A model generated the notes under the pieces. That model had not been told where the DNA came from and made no database searches. It saw only the letters and a list, made by a program, of their open reading frames with translations. This document shows positions 32,410-40,875 of a stretch of 64,000 nucleotides of DNA, piece after piece. The translations under genes were made by a program, and so were the position numbers. The stretch's first letter is position 1. Each line of letters starts with the position of its first letter. This DNA is from Streptomyces sp. NBC_01276 (GTDB lineage Bacteria > Actinomycetota > Actinomycetes > Streptomycetales > Streptomycetaceae). Location: contig NZ_CP108442.1 in assembly GCF_041435355.1 (NCBI RefSeq), positions 6,942,501 to 7,006,500 on the forward strand, in the 5' to 3' direction.

Positions 32410-33549
32410 ATGGAAATTCTCCAGCAGTACGCGAGCGCCGCGCAGGTGTGGGAAGAAGCCGAGGAGTTCATCCGGCTCTTCCACCGGGAGAATCCGGAGG
32501 CGGGCGATCCGCGGGCCCGCCTCGCCGAGGTGCGGGGGGAGCTCGCGGACACCGGCACCTACCGGCACACCCCTCAGGAACTGGTCCACGGTGCCCGCGT
32601 GGCCTGGCGCAACAGCAACCGCTGCATAGGCCGGCTCTACTGGAACTCGCTGCGCGTGCGCGACCGCCGCGCGCTCACCGAGGCCGAGGACATAGCCGAC
32701 GAGTGCTTCGAGCACCTGCGCGAGGCCACCAACGGCGGCCGGGTCCGCCCCACGATCACGGTCTTCGCCCCGGACGCCCCGGACCGCCCCGGCCCGCTGA
32801 TCTGGAACGAGCAGCTGGTGCGCTACGCCGGCTACGGCGACCACCACTCCATAACCGTCGGGGACGCCCGCAACGCCCCGCTCACCGAGGCCCTCCTGCG
32901 GCACGGCTGGGCGGGCGGGGCCGGCACCCCCTTCGATCTCCTCCCGCTGGTGGTCCAGGGCGTCGACGACAAGCCCCGCTGGTTCGACACCCCCGCCGAC
33001 GCCGTGCTGGAGGTGCCGATCCGGCATCCGGACGGGCAGGACGACTGGGGCGACTGGGACCTGCGCTGGCACGCCGTTCCCGCCATCTCCAACATGTGCC
33101 TGGAGATCGGCGGGGTGCACTATCCGGCCGCCCCCTTCAACGGCTGGTACATGGGCACCGAGATCGGTGCCCGCAACCTGGCCGACACCGACCGCTACAA
33201 CCTCCTGCCGGCCGTGGCCCGCAGGCTCGGCCTGGCCACCACCAGCGACCGCTCGCTGTGGAAGGACCGCGCTCTGGTCGAACTCAACCGGGCCGTGCTG
33301 CACTCCTTCGACGAGGCCGGGGTCACCATCGCCGACCACCACACCGAGTCCCGGAGGTTCCTCTCCCACCTGGAGAGGGAGGAGCGCAAGGGGCGCGAGG
33401 TGGGCGCGGACTGGTCCTGGATCGTCCCGCCGATCTCCGGTGCGGCGACCCCGGTCTTCCACCGGACCTACGAGGACCGGCCGAGCGCCACCGCGTACGT
33501 GCACCACGCCGGTGCCCAGGAACGCGCCAGAGGCGAGGACTTGGTCTAG
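32410..33549 (+). CDS. nos: Bacterial nitric oxide synthase oxygenase
   Basis: A 379-residue NOS oxygenase without a reductase domain. The haem thiolate is Cys72 in WRNSNRCIGRLYW. The arginine-binding glutamate is Glu251 in FNGWYMGTEIGARNL, preceded by AISNMCLEIGGVHYPAAP, and the pterin-side segment WSWIVPPISGAATPVFHRTY is present near residue 335. Such enzymes oxidise arginine to citrulline and NO using electrons from general reductases. In plant-pathogenic Streptomyces a NOS (TxtD) serves thaxtomin nitration, but no txtE-like P450 or synthetase lies here. ATG 32410 is used; the 235-nt upstream gap holds no clear operator. Confidence 0.95.
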   Translation: MEILQQYASAAQVWEEAEEFIRLFHRENPEAGDPRARLAEVRGELADTGTYRHTPQELVHGARVAWRNSNRCIGRLYWNSLRVRDRRALTEAEDIADECFEHLREATNGGRVRPTITVFAPDAPDRPGPLIWNEQLVRYAGYGDHHSITVGDARNAPLTEALLRHGWAGGAGTPFDLLPLVVQGVDDKPRWFDTPADAVLEVPIRHPDGQDDWGDWDLRWHAVPAISNMCLEIGGVHYPAAPFNGWYMGTEIGARNLADTDRYNLLPAVARRLGLATTSDRSLWKDRALVELNRAVLHSFDEAGVTIADHHTESRRFLSHLEREERKGREVGADWSWIVPPISGAATPVFHRTYEDRPSATAYVHHAGAQERARGEDLV

Positions 33550-33604
33550 ACCCTTCTGTTACGGTCGGCGCGTACGGATCGGGAACGGCGGAGAAGGGGC
33601 ACCC

Positions 33605-34672
33605 GTGGACGACGCGGACAGTACGGACCACAGCGGCGGACACCGGGCCTACATCGGCTCGTTCACCTCGGGGGGCGGCCGCGGCATCACCACCGCGGCC
33701 GTGGATCCGGCCACCGGGGCGCTGACCCCGCTGGCGGCCGAGGGCTCCCTGCCGGACCCCTCCTACCTCGCGCTCGACCGCGGCACCGGCGTGCTCTACG
33801 CGGTCGGCGAGAGCGAACAGGGCGCGGCGGCCGCCTTCCGCCCCGTGGCCGGGGGGCTGGCACCCCTGGGCGCGCCCGTCCGCGTCGGCGGCTCGGGACC
33901 CACCCACCTCGCCCCGGCCGGGCGCCGGCTGCTCACCGCCAACTACGGCTCGGGCAGCGTCAGCAGCCTGGCCCTCACCCCGGACGGCGCCCTGCGCGGG
34001 CCCGCCTCCGTCCTCACCCACCGGGGCACCGGCCCCGACGCCGACCGGCAGGAGGCGCCCCACGCCCACCAGGTGCTCCCCGACCCCACCGGCCGGTGGG
34101 TGCTCAGCGTGGACCTGGGCACCGACTCGGTACGGATCTGCGCGCTCGACCCGGCCACCGGCGCGCTGCGCGTGCACGGGGAGACCGTGCTGCGCGCCGG
34201 CACCGGGCCGCGCCACCTCGCCTTCCACCCGTCGGGGGAGGTGGTCTACGTACTGCACGAGCTGGAGCCGCAGCTGACCGTCTGCCGCTGGAACGCGCTC
34301 TCCGGGCACCTGGAACCGGTCGGCGAGGTTCCGGTCGCCTCAGCGGGCGCCTCGGGGGCCGCACGGGCCTGCCCCTCCGCGATCGTGGCCTCGTCCGACG
34401 GGCGCTTCGTATGGGCCGCCGTCCGCGGCGCCGACACCCTCGTGACCTTCTCGCTCGCCGGAGACCCGGAAAAGCCGCAGCTCACCGGCACGGTCGCCTG
34501 TGGCGGCCACTGGCCGCGCGATCTCGCGGCCGATCCTTCGGGGCGCCGGCTCTACGCGGCCAACGAGCGCTCCGGCGACGTCACCTGGTTCGAGATCGAC
34601 CCGTTGACCGGGCATCCGCGCCGCGCCGGTTCCGTCGCCGTACCGGCCGCCTCCTGCGTGGTCTTCGGCTGA
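33605..34672 (+). CDS. Lactonase-family beta-propeller protein (YbhE/6-phosphogluconolactonase-like)
   Basis: A 355-residue seven-bladed propeller. Typical blades: AYIGSFTSGGGRGITTAAVDPATGALT, PSYLALDRGTGVLYAVGE, DRQEAPHAHQVLPDPTGRWVLSVDLGTDSVRICALDPATGAL, GPRHLAFHPSGEVVYVLHELEPQLTVCRW and HWPRDLAADPSGRRLYAANERSGDVTWFEID. Enzymes of the family hydrolyse 6-phosphogluconolactone, but many members have unknown substrates. GTG 33605 has GGAGAAGGGG upstream. It is 55 nt after nos; both may be co-transcribed and end at the palindrome at 34713. Confidence 0.85.
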   Translation: MDDADSTDHSGGHRAYIGSFTSGGGRGITTAAVDPATGALTPLAAEGSLPDPSYLALDRGTGVLYAVGESEQGAAAAFRPVAGGLAPLGAPVRVGGSGPTHLAPAGRRLLTANYGSGSVSSLALTPDGALRGPASVLTHRGTGPDADRQEAPHAHQVLPDPTGRWVLSVDLGTDSVRICALDPATGALRVHGETVLRAGTGPRHLAFHPSGEVVYVLHELEPQLTVCRWNALSGHLEPVGEVPVASAGASGAARACPSAIVASSDGRFVWAAVRGADTLVTFSLAGDPEKPQLTGTVACGGHWPRDLAADPSGRRLYAANERSGDVTWFEIDPLTGHPRRAGSVAVPAASCVVFG

Positions 34673-34712
34673 CCCGCGGAGCCGGAGCCGTGGGCCCCGG
34701 CGACGGTCCACG

Positions 34713-34760
34713 GACGCGGCGAGGGCCCGCCCCGGATCCGGGGCGGGCCCTCGCCGCGTC
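34713..34760. terminator. 48-nt perfect palindrome, bidirectional terminator
   Basis: Two 24-nt arms are exact reverse complements with GGATCC at the centre and no unpaired loop. It lies 40 nt after the lactonase stop codon and 10 nt before the end of the converging CbiX-like gene, so it can end both transcripts. Confidence 0.85.
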
Positions 34761-34770
34761 GTACGGGACC

Positions 34771-35691
34771 TCAGTGCGCGGCGGCGCCCAGCGTGATCCC
34801 GAGGGCGGCGCTGTACTGGGCGACGGCGAGCTTGCCGAGCGCCGGGTAGGCGCCGAGCACCTCGGCGGCGGCGCAGTCGGCCTCCTTGCCGGCGGTGTCC
34901 AGCAGCCCCTCGGCGGCCTCGGGGCCGATCAGGTAGGGCGCCAGGGCCAGCTGGCCGGATCCGGAGCCGCGGAGCTCGGCGGCGACGGCGGCCACCGAGC
35001 CCTCCTGGTCCAGGGCGGCGGCGATCACGGGCACCGCGAGGCGGGCGGCCAGCAGCATGCCGGTGATCCCGGCGGCCTGGACGGCCTCCTCGCCGCCGGT
35101 GGTGGCCAGGATGATGCCGTCGGCCGCGGTGGCCACGGTGAACAGGCGGGCCCGGTCGGCGCGGGCCAGGCCGGCCTCGGAGAGCCGTACGTGCAGGCCC
35201 TCGGCGAGCAACGGGTGCGGACCGAGTACGTCGGCCAGCTCGGCGGCGGCGGAGGAGTCCATCAGCGCCTGGCGGACCCGGCGCAGCAGGTCGCCGTCGG
35301 GGCCGGCCAGCAGGGGCACGACCACGGCGTCGGGGCCGGTCGGCGCGGGCACTTCGTGCCCGGCGGCGCGGGCGAACTCGGCGCGCGCGGTCCGCTCGTT
35401 CGCGACGGCGGTCAGCACGCCGGAGAGCGAGGGGAACTCGGCCCCCTCGGCGTCGTCGCCTTCGAGGTACCCGATCCGGGCGTCCAGGCCGGGCAGCTCG
35501 GAGCGGCCGATGCTGATGATCTCTTCCGCGAGACCGCGCGAGGCGGCGGAGGGGGCACCGGGCACGGCGAGCACCAGCGCGGGCGCGCCCTCGGGCGCCA
35601 CCGCGGGCTCGGGCCGGCGGTGCCGCCCGGTCTGGCGGGGTCGCGGCATTCGTACGGGCAGGCCGTTGGCGGGCCCAGTGGGGGAGCTCAT
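34771..35691 (-). CDS. CbiX/SirB-like chelatase family protein lacking the usual N-terminal histidine
   Basis: A 306-residue protein with two chelatase-like halves: ALVLAVPGAPSAASRGLAEEIISIGRSELPGLDARIGYLEGD and PDAVVVPLLAGPDGDLLRRVRQALMDSS, then LADVLGPHPLLAEGLHVRLSEAG. In CbiX and SirB the first strand ends in HGSR with a metal-binding His; here the equivalent reads VPGAPS. It may have lost metal chelation or use other residues such as the His in LGPHPLL. GTG/ATG context favours 35691; an AT-rich promoter-like sequence precedes it. Function therefore uncertain. Confidence 0.7.
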   Translation of the reverse strand: MSSPTGPANGLPVRMPRPRQTGRHRRPEPAVAPEGAPALVLAVPGAPSAASRGLAEEIISIGRSELPGLDARIGYLEGDDAEGAEFPSLSGVLTAVANERTARAEFARAAGHEVPAPTGPDAVVVPLLAGPDGDLLRRVRQALMDSSAAAELADVLGPHPLLAEGLHVRLSEAGLARADRARLFTVATAADGIILATTGGEEAVQAAGITGMLLAARLAVPVIAAALDQEGSVAAVAAELRGSGSGQLALAPYLIGPEAAEGLLDTAGKEADCAAAEVLGAYPALGKLAVAQYSAALGITLGAAAH

Positions 35692-35760
35692 GGCGCCGCA
35701 TGCTACTGGTTTATCGGAACGAGGTGTTCGGGCAGGGCCTCTTCGGGCGGCTTCTGTCCG

Positions 35761-35788
35761 TATTTATCCGTGGAATGTCGTAGCTCAA
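35761..35788 (-). promoter_or_regulatory. Candidate promoter for the CbiX-like gene
   Basis: On the minus strand TTGAGC (35788-35783) is followed after 16 nt by TAAATA (35766-35761), in an AT-rich island unusual for this DNA, about 70 nt ahead of the start at 35691. This fits a housekeeping-type promoter. Confidence 0.4.
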
Positions 35789-35801
35789 TGTCATATAAGG
35801 T

Positions 35802-36488
35802 TCAACTGACCGCCGGAAGGTGCCAGTCGACGGGCTCCGCACCCTGGCGGACCAGCAGCTCATTGGTCTTGCTGAAGGGCCGGGAGCCGAAGAAGCCGTT
35901 GGCCGCGGACATCGGGGAGGGGTGGACCGACTCCACGGCGGGCAGCTCGCCCAGCAGCGGCCGGAGATTGCGGGCGTCACGCCCCCACAGCACGGACACC
36001 AGCGGCTTGCCGCGCGCCGCCAGAGCGCGGATCGCCTGCTCGGTGACCGCCTCCCAGCCCTTGCCGCGGTGACCGCCGGTCTTGCGGGGGGCGGTGGTGA
36101 GCGCGCGGTTCAGCAGCAGGACGCCCTGCCGGGTCCACGGGGTCAGGTCGCCGTTCAGCGGCCGGCCGGTGCCGAGGTCCGCGTGCAGCTCGCGGAAGAT
36201 GTTGTCCAGGCTGGGCGGCCACGGGCTCACCTCGGGCGCCACGGAGAAGGACAGGCCCATCGCGTGCCCCGGGGTGGGGTACGGGTCCTGCCCGACGATG
36301 AGCACCTTCACCTCGTCGAAGGGCTGCTGGAAGGCGCGCAGGACGTTCGCGCCGGAGGGGACGTACGTCCTCCCGGCCGCGATCTCCCCGCGCAGGAAGT
36401 CGCCCATCGCGGCGATCTGACCCGCCACCGGCTCCAGGGCCCGGGCCCAGCCCGGCTCGACGATCTCGTTCAACGGTCTTGCTGCCAT
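35802..36488 (-). CDS. ung: Uracil-DNA glycosylase, family 1
   Basis: A 228-residue protein with the family 1 water-activating motif [19 protein letters not shown] (catalytic Asp68), the uracil-binding region [27 protein letters not shown] and the DNA-intercalating/catalytic loop [24 protein letters not shown]. It removes uracil from DNA to start base-excision repair. Size is usual for the family. ATG 36488; the gene is leftward and its stop is 110 nt upstream of the CbiX-like gene. Confidence 0.95.
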   Translation of the reverse strand: MAARPLNEIVEPGWARALEPVAGQIAAMGDFLRGEIAAGRTYVPSGANVLRAFQQPFDEVKVLIVGQDPYPTPGHAMGLSFSVAPEVSPWPPSLDNIFRELHADLGTGRPLNGDLTPWTRQGVLLLNRALTTAPRKTGGHRGKGWEAVTEQAIRALAARGKPLVSVLWGRDARNLRPLLGELPAVESVHPSPMSAANGFFGSRPFSKTNELLVRQGAEPVDWHLPAVS

Positions 36489-36529
36489 GGGTGATCACTC
36501 TACTGGCCCACACCGACAGCCGGTCCCGT

Positions 36530-37618
36530 TCAGTGCAGTACGGCGGCCCGGACGCACAGGACGTCGGGGAGGTGGGCGGCCAGCTGCCGCCAGCTGTCTC
36601 CGTCGTCGTGGCTGGCGTACAGCTCGCCGTTGCGGTTGCCGAAGTAGATGCCGGCCGGGTCGGCGTCGTCGGTGCACAGGGCGTCGCGCAGCACCGTGCC
36701 GTAGTGGTCCCCGGACGGCAGCCCTTTCGAGAGCGGCTCCCAGTGGGTTCCCGCGTCCTCGGTGCGGAAGACCCGGCACCGGTGCTGTGCCGGGACCCGG
36801 TCGGAGTCGGCGTTGAGCGGGAAGACGTAGGCGGTGTCGGGGCGGTGGGGGTGGGCGGCCACGGCGAAGCCGAAGTCGGAGGGCAGTCCGGCGCCGATGT
36901 CGGTCCACTCGGCGCCGGCGTCGTCGCTGCGGTACACGCCCCAGTGGTTCTGGAGGTAGAGCCGGCCGGAGGTCCCGGCGTCCCGGGCGATCTTGTGGAC
37001 GCACTGGCCGAACTCGGGGTGCTGGTCGGGCAGGAACACCGCCGAGACCCCGTGGTTGGACGGCTGCCAGCGGGCCCCGCCGTCGCGGGTGCGGAAGACC
37101 CCGGCGGTGGAGACGGCCACCGTCACCGCCGCCGGATCGGCCGGGTCGGTGATCACCGTGTGCAGGCCCTCGCCCCCGCCGCCCGGAACCCAGGCGGAGC
37201 GGGTCGGGTGCTCCCACAGTGGCCGCACCAGCTCGAACGAGGCGCCGCGGTCGGTGGAGCGGAACAGGGCGGCCGGCTCGGTCCCGGCGTAGACCACGTC
37301 CGGGGCCTCGGGGCCCGCGGGGTGCAGCTGCCAGATCCGCTCCAGGGAGGCGCCCGTGTCCTTGGGGAACCTCACGGCGGGTGCGGCCGGCTCCTGCCAG
37401 GTGGCTCCCAGGTCGTCGGAGGTGAAGACGGACGGCCCCCAGTGCGAGCTGTCCCCGCCGGCCAGGAGCCGGGGCGCGGGCCCCCGTCCGTCGATGGCCA
37501 CGGCGGACACGGCCTGGGCGTTGAAGAGGGGCCCTTCGAGCTCCCAGGGGCCGGCGTCCCGGCGGCGGCCGATGAACAGCCCCTTGCGCGTTCCCGCGAG
37601 CAACAGCACGTCGGTCAT
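36530..37618 (-). CDS. BNR/sortilin-like beta-propeller protein
   Basis: A 362-residue protein made of repeats of the type FTSDDLGATWQEPA, FRSTDRGASFELVR, FRTRDGGARWQPS, YRSDDAGAEWTDI, FRTEDAGTHWEPLS and YASHDDGDSWRQLA, i.e. Asp-box (SxDxGxTW) blades. This is a six- or seven-bladed propeller as in sialidases and plant-type HCF136, but no catalytic residues are recognised and there is no signal peptide, so it may be a cytoplasmic propeller of unknown role. ATG 37618 has GGAGG 8 nt upstream and is preferred to GTG 37627. Confidence 0.8.
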   Translation of the reverse strand: MTDVLLLAGTRKGLFIGRRRDAGPWELEGPLFNAQAVSAVAIDGRGPAPRLLAGGDSSHWGPSVFTSDDLGATWQEPAAPAVRFPKDTGASLERIWQLHPAGPEAPDVVYAGTEPAALFRSTDRGASFELVRPLWEHPTRSAWVPGGGGEGLHTVITDPADPAAVTVAVSTAGVFRTRDGGARWQPSNHGVSAVFLPDQHPEFGQCVHKIARDAGTSGRLYLQNHWGVYRSDDAGAEWTDIGAGLPSDFGFAVAAHPHRPDTAYVFPLNADSDRVPAQHRCRVFRTEDAGTHWEPLSKGLPSGDHYGTVLRDALCTDDADPAGIYFGNRNGELYASHDDGDSWRQLAAHLPDVLCVRAAVLH

Positions 37619-37737
37619 GGCCGGCACCTCCGGACGCCCTCGTCCACCGCTGTGGCTTTCCCGCCAGTCTGCACCCGTCCGCCGGCACCGGCCGGACGGC
37701 GCGCGGCGCCCCGGCGCACTGCTTGTACGTGAAGTCT

Positions 37738-37763
37738 CGTACTACGAGGGATTTCGTAGTACG
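37738..37763. promoter_or_regulatory. Inverted repeat, candidate ArsR operator before the OYE gene
   Basis: Arms CGTACTACGA (37738-37747) and TCGTAGTACG (37754-37763) are exact reverse complements around a 6-nt spacer. The core TACGA-N6-TCGTA recurs ahead of the nearby ArsR gene. It sits about 60 nt before the OYE start, a usual repressor position. Confidence 0.6.
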
Positions 37764-37823
37764 GTGTTTCTCGTACTTAGCGCCGGCCCCCGGCGCGCGT
37801 CCGGTGACATCTGGAGAGCCCCC

Positions 37824-38924
37824 ATGAGTGCTGCACCCGCCGCCTTCGCCGCCCTTTTCCAGCCCTACACCCTGCGGTCGGTGACCGTGCCGAACCGCGT
37901 CTGGATGGCGCCGATGTGCCAGTACAGCGCCGAGCCCTCCGGTCCCGACGCCGGTGTGGCCCACGACTGGCACTTCACGCACTACGCGGCCCGCGCCACC
38001 GGCGGCACCGGACTGATCGTCCAGGAGGCCACGGCCGTCTCTCCCGAGGGCCGGATCAGCCCCTACGACCTGGGCATCTGGAACGACACCCAGGTCGCGG
38101 CCCTGCGCCGGATCACCGACTTCGTGAAGTCCCAGGGCGCCGTTCCCGGTATCCAGATCGGTCATGCCGGCCGCAAGGCGTCCACCGAGCGGCCCTGGAA
38201 GGGCGGCCGCCCCGTCGGGCCCGAAGCGCACGGCTGGACGCCGGTCGCGCCGAGCGCCGTGCCGTTCGGCGACGGCGACCCGGAGCCGCGGGCCCTCACC
38301 GTGGAGGAGATCCGCGAGATCACCGAGCAGTTCGCCGCCGCCGCCGGGCGCGCGCTGGCCGCCGGGTACCAGGTGCTGGAGATCCACGGCGCCCACGGCT
38401 ACCTGATCGGACAGTTCCTCTCCCCGCACAGCAACCGGCGCACCGACTCCTACGGCGGCTCCTTCGAGAACCGCACCCGCTTCGCCCTCGAAGTCGTCGA
38501 CGCCGTACGGGAGGTGTGGCCCGGGGAGCTGCCGCTGCTCTTCCGCATCTCCGCCACCGACTGGCTGGACGGGGACGGCTGGACCGCCGACGACACCGTC
38601 CGGCTGTCCGCCCTGCTCCTGGAGCACGGGGTGGACCTGCTCGACGTCTCCACGGGCGGCCTCGCCCCGCACGCGAAGATCCCCGTCGGCCCCGACTACC
38701 AGGTGCCCTTCGCGGCCCGCGTCAAGAACGAGACGGCGCTCCCCGTGGCCGCCGTCGGCCTGATCACCGAGCCGGAACAGGCCGAGAAGATCCTGGCCAA
38801 CGGAGAGGCGGACGCCGTCCTCCTCGGCCGCGAGCTGCTGCGCGACCCCTACTGGGCCCGCCGCGCGGCCGCCGAACTCGGCGGGGAACTGCGCATGCCC
38901 GCCCAGTACCACCGCTCCTGGTGA
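37824..38924 (+). CDS. Old yellow enzyme family oxidoreductase, YqjM class
   Basis: A 366-residue FMN ene-reductase. Motifs: VPNRVWMAPMCQYSAEPSG (N-terminal FMN site with the conserved Cys), QIGHAGRKAS (substrate/FMN His region), EIHGAHGYLIGQFLSPHSNRRTDSYGGSFENRTRF and the C-terminal AVGLITEPEQAEKILANGEADAVLLGRELLRDPYW that binds FMN phosphate. It reduces activated double bonds with NADPH and is typical of thermophilic-like class II OYEs acting on xenobiotics or oxidative-stress products. ATG 37824 has CTGGAGAG upstream. An ArsR gene follows in the same direction and probably controls it. Confidence 0.92.
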   Translation: MSAAPAAFAALFQPYTLRSVTVPNRVWMAPMCQYSAEPSGPDAGVAHDWHFTHYAARATGGTGLIVQEATAVSPEGRISPYDLGIWNDTQVAALRRITDFVKSQGAVPGIQIGHAGRKASTERPWKGGRPVGPEAHGWTPVAPSAVPFGDGDPEPRALTVEEIREITEQFAAAAGRALAAGYQVLEIHGAHGYLIGQFLSPHSNRRTDSYGGSFENRTRFALEVVDAVREVWPGELPLLFRISATDWLDGDGWTADDTVRLSALLLEHGVDLLDVSTGGLAPHAKIPVGPDYQVPFAARVKNETALPVAAVGLITEPEQAEKILANGEADAVLLGRELLRDPYWARRAAAELGGELRMPAQYHRSW

Positions 38925-38976
38925 ACCGGGTGCGGCGCGGGAGTTCCCCACGCCCGCGCCGCACCCCCACCCGTCC

Positions 38977-38992
38977 TACGACGGTTCTCGTA
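38977..38992. promoter_or_regulatory. Second TACGA-N6-TCGTA motif, before the ArsR gene
   Basis: TACGA (38977-38981) and TCGTA (38988-38992) are separated by 6 nt, the same core and spacing as in the repeat at 37738-37763. It lies 55 nt before the ArsR start, suggesting autoregulation. Confidence 0.5.
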
Positions 38993-39046
38993 CGATGGGG
39001 TCCGCCGCCGCCCGGCGGAGGCCGATCCGAACGAGAGGAGCCGGAC

Positions 39047-39424
39047 ATGACGGAACGGGACACCGCCCGCACCCTGGCCCACCCCGAGCCGGACGAGATC
39101 CGCCTCGAAGGCGTCCTGCACGCCCTGTCCGACCCGGTGAGGCTGTCCATCGTGCGCGATCTCGCGGCCACCGGAGCCGAACTCTCCTGCTCGCACTTCG
39201 ACCTGCCGGTCACCAAGTCCACGACCACCCACCACTTCCGCGTCCTGCGCGAGAGCGGGGTCGTGCGCCAGACCTACCGCGGCACGGCCAAGATGAACGG
39301 TCTGCGCCGCACGGAACTCCACGCGCTCTTCCCCGGTCTCCTGGACGGCGTCCTGCTGGCCGCCGCCGCCGAAGAGGCCCGGCTCGGCCACCGGGCCTCC
39401 GCCCCGGGCGCGTCCTCGGCGTAG
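39047..39424 (+). CDS. ArsR-family winged-helix regulator
   Basis: A 125-residue protein with an ArsR/SmtB winged helix: RLEGVLHALSDPVRLSIVRDLAATGAELSC, recognition region DLPVTKSTTTHHFRVLRESGVVRQTYRGTAKMNGLRRTELHALFPGLLD. A single Cys (LSCSH) does not make a classic metal site, so a non-metal ligand is likely. GAGAGGAG precedes ATG 39047. Downstream of the OYE gene by 122 nt, with a shared inverted-repeat motif at both promoters. Confidence 0.88.
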   Translation: MTERDTARTLAHPEPDEIRLEGVLHALSDPVRLSIVRDLAATGAELSCSHFDLPVTKSTTTHHFRVLRESGVVRQTYRGTAKMNGLRRTELHALFPGLLDGVLLAAAAEEARLGHRASAPGASSA

Positions 39425-39458
39425 GGGCATCGGGTCGGGGAGATCCGTGTAGGAGGGC

Positions 39459-40823
39459 TCAGGCGATGCCCGCCGCGGCGCGCAGGCCCGGCCAGTCGGG
39501 GATCTTGACCGAGCGGCGGCCCAGCGAGCGGCCCAGGTCCTCCTCGGCCGCCTCGATGGCCAGCCAGCCCGGCCATTCCACGGGGTGCAGGCCGGCCGCG
39601 CGCAGGGCGGTGAGCGGATCGGCCGGCAGCTCGCGCCGGGCCAGCGGGCCCGCGTCCTGGAGCAGCGAGGACACCGTCTCCTTGGCGCACGGCCGGTTGG
39701 TGCCGATGACCCCGGTCGGCCCCCGCTTGATCCAGCCCGCCACGTACTCGCCGACCGAGGCCCGGCCCGCGCGCAGCACCCGGCCCGCCGCGTGCGGCAC
39801 CGTCCCGGTGGCGGCGTCGAAGGGCAGCCCGGCCGGCGGCACGCCCAGGTAGCCCACCGAGCGCAGCACCAGTTCGGCGTCGAGGTCCTCGTACGCGCCC
39901 GTGCCCCGCACCCCGCCCCGGCCGTCCGGGGCGGTCCGCTCGAAGCGGACCGCGCGCACCCGGTCCCCGGGGCCGCCGAGCAGCTCGACCGGGCGCAGGT
40001 AGAAGCGCAGCGAGATCGACCGCCGTGCGCCGGGGTCCGGCGCCGCCCGGGCCCATCCGCGCAGCACCTCCACGTTCCGCCGGGCCACGGCGGGCAGGGC
40101 GGCCGCCGCGGCCGGTTCGGCCGGTTCGGCGCAGGCCGGGTCGAGGGCCAGCTCGGCCGGGTCCACCCGGGTGTCCACCTCCGCCAGCGTGCCCAGTTCG
40201 CGGAGTTCCTTGGTGGTGAACCTGCCCTGCGACGGGCCGCGCCGGGCCACCATCGTCACCGTCCGCAGCCCGCTGTCGGCCAGCACGCCCAGGGCCGGCT
40301 GCGGCATGTCGGTCGGCCGCAGCTCGGGCACGCCCCGGGCCAGGATCCGGGTCACGTCCACCGCGACGTTCCCGGCCCCGACCACCACCGCCGAGCGGAC
40401 CCCGGCCAGGTCGAAGGGCCGGGCGTCGGGGTGTCCGCTGTACCAGGACACGAACTCCGTCGCGGAGTGCACCCCGGCCAGTTCCTCGCCGGGGATGCCC
40501 AGCGTCCGGTCGCGCGCCGCGCCCACGCAGTACACCACCGCGTGGTACAGCTCCAACAGCCGGGCGGTGGAGAGGAGTCCACCGCCGACCTCCACGTTCC
40601 CGAGGAAGCGGATCCGCTCGTCCTCCAGCACCGACCGCAGGCTTCCGGTCAGCGACTTGATCTTCTCGTGGTCGGGGGCCACCCCGTACCGTACGAGGCC
40701 GTACGGCGCCGGCAGCCGGTCCAGCACGTCGACGCGGACGCCCGGTACCTCCCGCTGCTGGACCAGTGCCTGAGCGGCGTAGACCCCACTGGGACCCGAA
40801 CCGACGACGGCGACACGAAGCAC
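39459..40823 (-). CDS. NADPH-ferredoxin reductase, FprA/adrenodoxin-reductase type
   Basis: A 454-residue flavoprotein with the FAD motif VAVVGSGPSGVYAAQALVQ (residues 4-22), VRYGVAPDHEKIKSLTGSL, the NADPH motif VVGAGNVAVDVTRILARG near 145 and the C-terminal WIKRGPTGVIGTNRPCAKETVSSLL. This is the actinobacterial FprA group, which passes electrons from NADPH to ferredoxins serving P450s or other oxidases. It starts at ATG 40823. It might also supply the NOS, but nothing in position shows this. Confidence 0.9.
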   Translation of the reverse strand: MLRVAVVGSGPSGVYAAQALVQQREVPGVRVDVLDRLPAPYGLVRYGVAPDHEKIKSLTGSLRSVLEDERIRFLGNVEVGGGLLSTARLLELYHAVVYCVGAARDRTLGIPGEELAGVHSATEFVSWYSGHPDARPFDLAGVRSAVVVGAGNVAVDVTRILARGVPELRPTDMPQPALGVLADSGLRTVTMVARRGPSQGRFTTKELRELGTLAEVDTRVDPAELALDPACAEPAEPAAAAALPAVARRNVEVLRGWARAAPDPGARRSISLRFYLRPVELLGGPGDRVRAVRFERTAPDGRGGVRGTGAYEDLDAELVLRSVGYLGVPPAGLPFDAATGTVPHAAGRVLRAGRASVGEYVAGWIKRGPTGVIGTNRPCAKETVSSLLQDAGPLARRELPADPLTALRAAGLHPVEWPGWLAIEAAEEDLGRSLGRRSVKIPDWPGLRAAAGIA

Positions 40824-40875
40824 GGCGGAGCTCCTCCCGCAGGTGCTCCCAGCATGACACCGGGGCCCCGGCCCG

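Noticed and set aside
32410..33549. Thaxtomin biosynthesis locus (because NOS is present)
   Set aside because: No txtE-like P450 or peptide synthetase is next to the NOS gene; the neighbours are a GNAT and a lactonase-like protein.
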